A stretch of 5,285 bases of DNA, taken from NCBI GenBank assembly GCA_029863105.1, contig JAOTWC010000122.1:1-5285 (forward strand), read 5' to 3'. The translations under genes and the position numbers were made by a program. The notes under the pieces were generated by a model, which was given only the letters and a program-made list of their open reading frames with translations, had not been told where the DNA came from and did no database searches. This DNA is from Gemmatimonadota bacterium (GTDB lineage Bacteria; Gemmatimonadota; Gemmatimonadetes; Palauibacterales; Palauibacteraceae). Every line of letters starts with the position of its first letter. Position 1 is the stretch's first letter. Positions 1-3,562 of the stretch are shown piece by piece.

Positions 1-795
1 CGACCACATCAGGAGGTGGCCGACCGTTCGCTCGAAGCTGTGCGACAGCGGCAGCCAGCTCAGGCACGTATCCGACTCGGAAATCGGGAGCACCGACTTC
101 GCCTGGCGCACGTTGGCCGCGAGATTCCGATGGGTGAGCATCACGCCTTTCGGCTGGCCGGTCGTGCCGGACGTGTAGATGAGCGTCGCCAGATCCGTGG
201 ACTTGATTTTCCGAGCTTCGTCCTCGAACGCAGCAAACGCGGGCGAGACCCGGCCCGCCGCTTCCAGGTCCGCGAGAGACAGTACGTTCAGGCCCTTACC
301 GGTTTCGCCCGCCAGGTCCGCCTGGTCGACGTCGAATACGACCACCGTCTCGAGGTTCTCCAACTCAGCGTGGATTTCGACGAGCTTTGCCAGTTGCCCG
401 CCGTCGGCAGCAAACACCAGGCGCGAACCCGAATCTCGCAGGATGTGCGACACCTGGTCGGCCGGCAGAACCGGGTAGACGGTGACGGCCACCTGACGGC
501 CCAGGAGAGCCGCCCAGTCCGCCAGGCCCCATTCCAGGCGCGTGTGCGACAGGATGGCCACCCGGTCGCCGGCCTCGCAGCCCACGGCGCGCAGACCCGC
601 GGCGATCCTGCGGATGCGCTCGACGAGATCGGCACGGTCCAACTCTTCCCACCGCCCGTCCGGACGTCGCCGCGACGCCCCGACGCCCCGATAGTTCCGG
701 GCGCTGGCAAAGAACAGGTCGGTGAGAGTTCCGGTGCCGAGACCCGGGAGCAGCGGTCCCGCGCGGTACCGGCCGCTACCGACGTCAGGCTTCAT
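1..795 (-). CDS. Long-chain acyl-CoA synthetase (AMP-forming, ANL superfamily), N-terminal 265 residues, cut by window edge
   Basis: The family activates fatty acids with ATP to acyl-adenylates and then forms acyl-CoA, usually at the inner membrane. Reading in from position 795 the frame stays open to the window edge, giving 265 codons of a protein that normally has about 600. The AMP-binding P-loop YTSGTTGQPKGV is at residues 207-218, followed by the family-typical LPLSHSFERT at about 248-257, which marks the long-chain (FadD/FACL-like) group. Upstream, GDRVAILSHTRLEW and YPVLPADQ are the usual N-terminal landmarks of these enzymes. The ATG at 795-793 overlaps the end of the upstream TPR gene by 11 bp and has only a weak Shine-Dalgarno, so translational coupling is likely. 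The adenylation C-terminal domain lies outside the window, so chain-length preference and intactness cannot be judged. Family assignment is firm; substrate is inferred. Confidence 0.93.
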   Translation of the reverse strand, partial: MKPDVGSGRYRAGPLLPGLGTGTLTDLFFASARNYRGVGASRRRPDGRWEELDRADLVERIRRIAAGLRAVGCEAGDRVAILSHTRLEWGLADWAALLGRQVAVTVYPVLPADQVSHILRDSGSRLVFAADGGQLAKLVEIHAELENLETVVVFDVDQADLAGETGKGLNVLSLADLEAAGRVSPAFAAFEDEARKIKSTDLATLIYTSGTTGQPKGVMLTHRNLAANVRQAKSVLPISESDTCLSWLPLSHSFERTVGHLLMWS

Positions 796-1234
796 CGTCG
801 GGACGGTTTTCCGTGATATCGGCAGATCGGAGTTCGTCCAGTGTCTGTCTGGCGTGCTCGACGTGACGCCCCGTCCCCGGAAGATGGCCCCCGGTTTCGA
901 GGAACCGCTCGAGATGGGCGACGGCCTCGTCGCCGCAGCCCTTGTTGAGCAACAGGAACGCAATCCCGTAGTGAGCCCCGGCGCTCGTCGGGTCTTTCTC
1001 GAGCGCACGCTTGTACATCTTGACCGCTTCGTCCGTCACGCCCATCCGCGTATACACGACGGCCATCTGCTCGAGCGTTGCCACGTCGGTCGGGCTCTCC
1101 CGGAGCGCCAGCCGGAACGAGGTCAGCGCCTCGTGGAATCTCTCCTGCGACGCGAGCTCGAGGCCCTCGGAGTAGTAATCCGGATTCTCGTCCGTCGTCC
1201 CCGGGCGTCCGCCAAACAGATCCCAAATAGACAT
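785..1234 (-). CDS. Tetratricopeptide-repeat (TPR) protein, 149 aa
   Basis: This is a small soluble protein made almost entirely of TPR helices. Three repeats are visible at roughly residues 16-49, 50-83 and 84-117, with the usual spacing of small and aromatic residues (for example ALTSFRLALRESPTD, then AVKMYKRALEKDPTSA) and a degenerate last repeat ending near LERFLETGG. There is no signal peptide. The N-terminus MSIWDLFGGRPG is short and amphipathic, a common start for cytosolic TPR proteins. TPRs mediate protein-protein contacts and the partner is unknown. The start is supported by GAGGAG at 1249-1244, nine bases before the ATG. The gene starts 3 bp after the stop of the small membrane-protein gene upstream and overlaps the acyl-CoA synthetase by 11 bp, so these three are probably one transcript. 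The TPR call is firm; any role in membrane or lipid work is only suggested by its neighbours. Confidence 0.9.
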   Translation of the reverse strand: MSIWDLFGGRPGTTDENPDYYSEGLELASQERFHEALTSFRLALRESPTDVATLEQMAVVYTRMGVTDEAVKMYKRALEKDPTSAGAHYGIAFLLLNKGCGDEAVAHLERFLETGGHLPGTGRHVEHARQTLDELRSADITENRPDDEA

Positions 1235-1237
1235 CGC

Positions 1238-1537
1238 TCAGCGCTCCTCGGATCCGGCTTCCGCGTCCCAGTCGAACGGCGGCGGTGCGGGCGGGATCAC
1301 AGCGAGATTGTATGCGAACGCGGTGGCGGAGCCAAACAGAAAACCATATCCGAAGGCCCACATGCCCCCGATGAACGCTCCGGGTACCGAGACGGAGTAG
1401 CCGAACAGCACGGCCGCCAGGACCGGGACGTCCTCGGCGGCATACCCGCCGAGCAAGAGCAGCAAAGTGAGCACGAACACGCTGGCAGCCGTTACGTAGC
1501 CGCTGGCGATCGCAAACGCTCGGGTCTGTAGACGCAT
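1238..1537 (-). CDS. Small membrane protein, holin-like, 99 aa
   Basis: The 99-residue product is strongly hydrophobic from residue 7 to about 81. It has one clear membrane segment at about 10-30 and a second glycine-rich hydrophobic region at about 38-81 that is long enough for two passes. The tail, residues 82-99, is proline-rich then acidic (IPPAPPPFDWD). The pattern of a small-residue-rich YSVSVPGAFIGGMWAFGYGF followed by AFAYN resembles small chromosomal proteins that databases often label 'bacteriophage holin'. I know that label from memory and would not take it as proof of a lytic role; nothing else here looks phage-derived. The ATG at 1537 has only a short AGG upstream. The stop lies 3 bp before the TPR gene, indicating co-transcription. 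Existence as a gene is well supported by coding character and packing; function is unknown. Confidence 0.75.
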   Translation of the reverse strand: MRLQTRAFAIASGYVTAASVFVLTLLLLLGGYAAEDVPVLAAVLFGYSVSVPGAFIGGMWAFGYGFLFGSATAFAYNLAVIPPAPPPFDWDAEAGSEER

Positions 1538-1571
1538 AGGCCTGGGGTCAAGGTTCGTAAGATACAGATCC

Positions 1572-1602
1572 TTGAAAACTAGACCGCCGGTTGGGAGGCG
1601 GC
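1572..1602 (-). terminator. Weak terminator-like hairpin after the methyltransferase-like gene
   Basis: Read on the minus strand, GCCGCC and GGCGGT flank an 8-nt loop (1602-1583) and form six pairs including one G-U. They are followed by CTAGTTTTC. It lies 20 bp past the stop at 1622, in the largest gap (84 bp) of the minus-strand gene run. The U-tract is short, so termination may be partial. It could separate the pterin genes from the holin-TPR-synthetase group. No convincing promoter was found in the rest of this gap. Confidence 0.35.
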
Positions 1603-1621
1603 AAACTCGGCCGGGATCCCG

Positions 1622-2236
1622 TCAGGTTCGCACTCCCAGCCACGCCCGCGAGTCGGCGGCCAGTTCGCGGATCTGAACGGTGGCCGCGACCGCGCGGGAG
1701 ACGTCCGGACCCGGCATGAGGATCAGCAGGCGACGGTCCGGGGCCAGAACCCTGGCTGCCTCCGCCAGGTCCAGGGCGGCCTCTCCTGACATGATCACGC
1801 CATCCACGCGGGCGGAACGCAGGGGCAGCGGTCCCCCCACCACGGGCACGATGCAGTGAACGCGCTCGTGGATCGGCACCTGGGGGGCGGCATAGCTGAT
1901 GACCCAGGCGTCCGGCCGGAGCTCCGCCAGCCGGTTGGCGAGCGACGGGAGTCCCTGTCCCACCAGAAGTACTTCCGGACCGGCCGGAGGTCCGAGCAAG
2001 GCCGACGACATGTCGGCCACATCGCCCGCCACCGCCACCGGATCTCCAGCCTGTTCCGCCGCGGATCCGAGGAGATGAACGACGCCGTCCACGATCGGAT
2101 GGCGGTCTTCGCAGTTGGGGCAGTCCAGGCGGCCGGCGACGATCCGGCGGCCTTCCATCTGATCGACCAGGCCGATCAATCCGTAGTCACATCCGCAGCG
2201 AGGGCACGCGAGAACTTCCGTCAGCTCCAGTCTCAC
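1622..2236 (-). CDS. Trm112-like zinc-ribbon protein with a C-terminal methyltransferase-like domain, 204 aa
   Basis: The N-terminus carries a four-cysteine zinc ribbon, CPRC at residues 11-14 and CPNC at 39-42, followed by HPIVDGVVHLL. This is the layout of the Trm112-like domain found in front of many SAM-dependent methyltransferases. Residues about 86-180 look like a reduced Rossmann methyltransferase fold: VLLVGQGLPSLANRL resembles motif I, and VDGVIMSGEAALDLAEAARV followed by LAPDRRLLILMPG resembles motifs IV-V. The acidic residue expected at the end of strand two is not evident (WVISYAAP), so SAM binding is doubtful. The start is a GTG at 2236-2234, the first start codon after the folE stop, 6 bp away and in the same frame, with no clear Shine-Dalgarno; coupled translation from folE is likely. 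A role in pterin metabolism is suggested only by position. Confidence 0.8.
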   Translation of the reverse strand: MRLELTEVLACPRCGCDYGLIGLVDQMEGRRIVAGRLDCPNCEDRHPIVDGVVHLLGSAAEQAGDPVAVAGDVADMSSALLGPPAGPEVLLVGQGLPSLANRLAELRPDAWVISYAAPQVPIHERVHCIVPVVGGPLPLRSARVDGVIMSGEAALDLAEAARVLAPDRRLLILMPGPDVSRAVAATVQIRELAADSRAWLGVRT

Positions 2237-2242
2237 CGACGA

Positions 2243-2830
2243 TCAGGACAGTGCGAGGCGCAGAAACTCGTCCCGGGTGCGCTGATCCGTCCGGAATCGG
2301 CCGCGCACGGCACTCGTGATCGTACGGCTGTTCTGCTTCTCCACGCCCCGCATCATCATGCACAGATGATCCGCCTCGATCACGACACCCACGCCGTCTG
2401 GTTCCAGGGCGTCCTGGATCGCATCGGCGATCTGGTCGGTGAGCCGCTCCTGGACCTGCAGGCGGCGGGCGAACACTTCCACGACCCGAGCGACTTTGCT
2501 CAGTCCGAGCAGACGGCCATTCGAAATGTAAGCTACATGGGCCTTTCCATAGAACGGCAGCATGTGGTGCTCGCACAGAGAATACAGCTCGATGTCGCGC
2601 ACGAGGATCATGTTGTCGTGGTCCTCCGTGAACACGCCGTCGCCAATCGCTTCGTCCACCGTCGTCCGGTATCCGCGGGTCAGCCACTGCAGCGACTCCG
2701 CGACCCGTCGCGGCGTGCCGACCAGGCCGGGGGCGGACAGGTCGAGACCCAGTCTCCGCAGCTGCTCCGCCACCAGGTCCTCGAACGGGACCTGGCGCAG
2801 ATCGGCACCGGCGTTCGTCGTATCGGGCAT
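2243..2830 (-). CDS. folE: GTP cyclohydrolase I (FolE), 195 aa
   Basis: The enzyme converts GTP to 7,8-dihydroneopterin triphosphate, the entry step to folate, biopterin-type pterins and queuosine; it is a cytosolic homodecamer in characterised cases. The signature is complete. LCEHHMLPF at residues 85-93 provides the zinc ligands Cys86 and His89 and the catalytic His88. Cys157 in HLCMMMRGVEKQNSRT is the third zinc ligand. GTPRRVAESL, GLSKVARVVEVFARRLQVQE and the C-terminal TRDEFLRLAL are also typical. Two ATGs compete: 2836 overlaps the upstream stop as ATGA, and 2830 lies 2 bp after it. GGGGAGG ends directly at the first ATG but is 6 nt from the second, so 2830 is chosen; the 195-residue length suits the family. 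An open extension up to 2977 overlaps the upstream gene and is not used. The pterin synthase upstream takes its product. Confidence 0.97.
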   Translation of the reverse strand: MPDTTNAGADLRQVPFEDLVAEQLRRLGLDLSAPGLVGTPRRVAESLQWLTRGYRTTVDEAIGDGVFTEDHDNMILVRDIELYSLCEHHMLPFYGKAHVAYISNGRLLGLSKVARVVEVFARRLQVQERLTDQIADAIQDALEPDGVGVVIEADHLCMMMRGVEKQNSRTITSAVRGRFRTDQRTRDEFLRLALS

Positions 2831-2832
2831 CG

Positions 2833-3246
2833 TCATCCTCCCCGGTATTCGGCCGAGTTTCGTTCCGTTTCCCACAGGCGGACGCTCGCCAGCCGGGCGC
2901 CGTCTATCCTGCCGGCCAGCCGGTTCCAGATCGCTACGGCGAGATTCTCGGTCGTGGGCACCACGTCGGCCAGCCACTCGACGTCCACGTTCAGATTTGC
3001 ATGGTCCAGGTCCGCGAGCACCTCATCCTCCAGCAGGCCTTTCAGCCTGCGCAGGTCCATCACGTAGCCCACCTGCGGATCGATCTCCCCCTCGACAGTG
3101 ACCTCGAGTTCGTAATTGTGCCCGTGGCCGTGCGGGTTCGAACAGGCCCCGTAAATCGACCGGTTCTGCTCGTCATCGAGGTCGGAGTTGTACACCCGGT
3201 GACCCGCACAGAAGTGAACGCGCCGCGTAACGCGAGCGATTGGCAT
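2833..3246 (-). CDS. ptpS: 6-pyruvoyl-tetrahydropterin synthase / 6-carboxytetrahydropterin synthase family (PTPS/QueD, COG0720), 137 aa
   Basis: It acts on 7,8-dihydroneopterin triphosphate, the product of the folE gene 2 bp downstream. Zinc ligands are His16 (CAGHR) and His41 and His43 (HGHNY); the catalytic set is Cys35, Asp81-His82 in LDHANLN, and Glu126 in WETERN. As I recall the rat PTPS numbering (His23, Cys42, His48, His50, Asp88, His89, Glu133), every one of these sits at a constant offset of 7, meaning no gaps. EIDP, DVVPTTEN and VAIW are also animal-PTPS-like. This favours 6-pyruvoyl-tetrahydropterin formation (PTPS-II) over strict QueD, although C-x3-HGH, the QueD spacing, can also be read from Cys35. 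The start at 3246 has GGGAG seven bases upstream and gives the usual family length; an in-frame extension to 3387 crosses the terminator hairpin and is rejected. First gene of the operon. Confidence 0.93.
   Translation of the reverse strand: MPIARVTRRVHFCAGHRVYNSDLDDEQNRSIYGACSNPHGHGHNYELEVTVEGEIDPQVGYVMDLRRLKGLLEDEVLADLDHANLNVDVEWLADVVPTTENLAVAIWNRLAGRIDGARLASVRLWETERNSAEYRGG
2837..2843 (-). promoter_or_regulatory. Ribosome binding site of folE, deciding its start
   Basis: GGGGAGG on the minus strand lies inside the last codons of the upstream pterin synthase gene. It directly abuts the ATG at 2836-2834, which is too close to use, and stands six bases from the ATG at 2830-2828. That favours the second ATG and places folE initiation 2 bp after the upstream stop, an arrangement suited to translational coupling. 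Confidence 0.7.
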
Positions 3247-3269
3247 TGTCCTTCTCCCTGGTTCCTTCA

Positions 3270-3305
3270 GGAAAAAAGAAGGGGCGATCCACAAGGGATC
3301 ACCCC
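3270..3305 (-). terminator. Strong intrinsic terminator upstream of the pterin operon
   Basis: On the minus strand GGGGTGATCC (3305-3296) pairs over its full 10 bp, with one U-G, with GGATCGCCCC (3290-3281) around the 5-nt loop CTTGT. TTCTTTTTTCC follows directly. This is a textbook rho-independent terminator for minus-strand transcription. It ends about 25 nt before the start codon at 3246, with no gene ending just upstream on that strand. It must therefore end the candidate RNA at 3306-3455 and may attenuate the pterin operon. Confidence 0.85.
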
Positions 3306-3455
3306 AACAGCTGACGTGAGGGGGTTTTTGAGACCGCCGATAGACGGTTGCCCATCCTCCCGGGTCTTCGCCGTCCCCGCAGGGCATGGCGTCCGCCGGA
3401 AGATCAAAGGCTTGAAACCCGAGCGTTGGCTCAAAACGTTCTCACATCCGCCAAC
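3306..3455 (-). ncRNA. Candidate structured RNA (6S-like small RNA or regulatory leader)
   Basis: No family is firmly recognised. On the minus strand GATGTGAG (3448-3441) pairs with CTCACGTC (3320-3313), and after a G/A mismatch GGC pairs with GCT. Further in, TTTTGAG (3436-3430) pairs with CTCAAAA (3332-3326). A bubble follows. Its 3' side holds a six-pair hairpin with a GCAA tetraloop (3357-3342), and a terminal stem is formed by TCTTC (3403-3399) with GAAGA (3369-3365) and inner GCC/GGC and CCC/GGG pairs. Closing stem, central bubble with a 3'-side hairpin, then terminal stem is the layout of 6S RNA. With the terminator the transcript would be about 185 nt, in the 6S range. Wobble pairs in several stems work only on this strand. 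The alternative is a riboswitch or attenuator for the pterin genes. Confidence 0.5.
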
Positions 3456-3458
3456 AAA

Positions 3459-3487
3459 AATCTACGCAGGCCTGGTCGGGCGAGCAA
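3459..3487 (-). promoter_or_regulatory. Candidate sigma-70-type promoter for the structured RNA and pterin operon
   Basis: On the minus strand, TTGCTC (3487-3482) and TAGATT (3464-3459) are separated by 17 bp. Matches to consensus are moderate: the -35 has only TTG and the -10 has four of six. Support comes from geometry: a start 6-8 bases downstream falls at about 3455-3452, exactly where the closing stem of the candidate RNA begins. Confidence 0.4.
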
Positions 3488-3504
3488 TGAACACAGCGCA
3501 TTCG

Positions 3505-3533
3505 TTGGATGGGAGGCGCCTCCAGCATATGTT
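3505..3533 (+). promoter_or_regulatory. Candidate promoter for the M1 aminopeptidase gene
   Basis: TTGGAT (3505-3510) and TATGTT (3528-3533) lie 17 bp apart, giving a predicted start near 3540 and a leader of about 23 nt before the ATG at 3563. Matches are moderate (TTG in the -35; four of six in the -10). The spacer contains a perfect 12-bp palindrome, which makes regulation at this promoter plausible. Confidence 0.35.
3512..3523. repeat. Perfect 12-bp palindrome, candidate operator
   Basis: GGAGGCGCCTCC reads the same on both strands. It lies wholly inside the 17-bp spacer of the candidate peptidase promoter and about 25 bp upstream of the -35 of the divergent candidate promoter, so one bound dimer could influence both directions. 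In GC-rich DNA a chance 12-bp palindrome is not very rare, so this stays tentative. Confidence 0.35.
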
Positions 3534-3562
3534 CGATGCCGACCCGAAACCGAGGATATTTC

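Noticed and set aside
16..1531. Plus-strand open frames at 16-816 and 722-1531
   Set aside because: They are antisense to the acyl-CoA synthetase, TPR and membrane-protein genes, whose motifs and packing decide for the minus strand.
1238..1537. Prophage lysis module because of the holin-like protein
   Set aside because: No endolysin, integrase, structural phage gene or attachment repeat is nearby, and the gene sits in a chromosomal-type operon.
2831..2977. N-terminal extension of folE to 2977, or start at 2836
   Set aside because: The long extension overlaps the PTPS coding sequence out of frame. The 2836 ATG touches its Shine-Dalgarno with no spacing, whereas 2830 has six bases.
1856..3067. 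Plus-strand open frame of 403 codons antisense to three genes
   Set aside because: It runs opposite the methyltransferase-like gene, folE and the PTPS gene, all with clear motifs. Its translation is rich in Arg, His and Gln with no domain pattern; it is a GC-rich shadow frame.
3247..3387. N-terminal extension of the PTPS gene to an ATG at 3387
   Set aside because: The extra 47 residues are not family-like, and the stretch is the terminator hairpin and part of the structured RNA. The start at 3246 has a good Shine-Dalgarno and gives normal length.
3306..3455. tmRNA, SRP RNA, RNase P RNA or a well-known riboswitch
   Set aside because: None of their conserved sequences that I know (for example the SRP GGAAGGAAG region, cobalamin, TPP, SAM or FMN cores, or a short preQ1 fold) could be found. 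Only a 6S-like outline is left as a suggestion.
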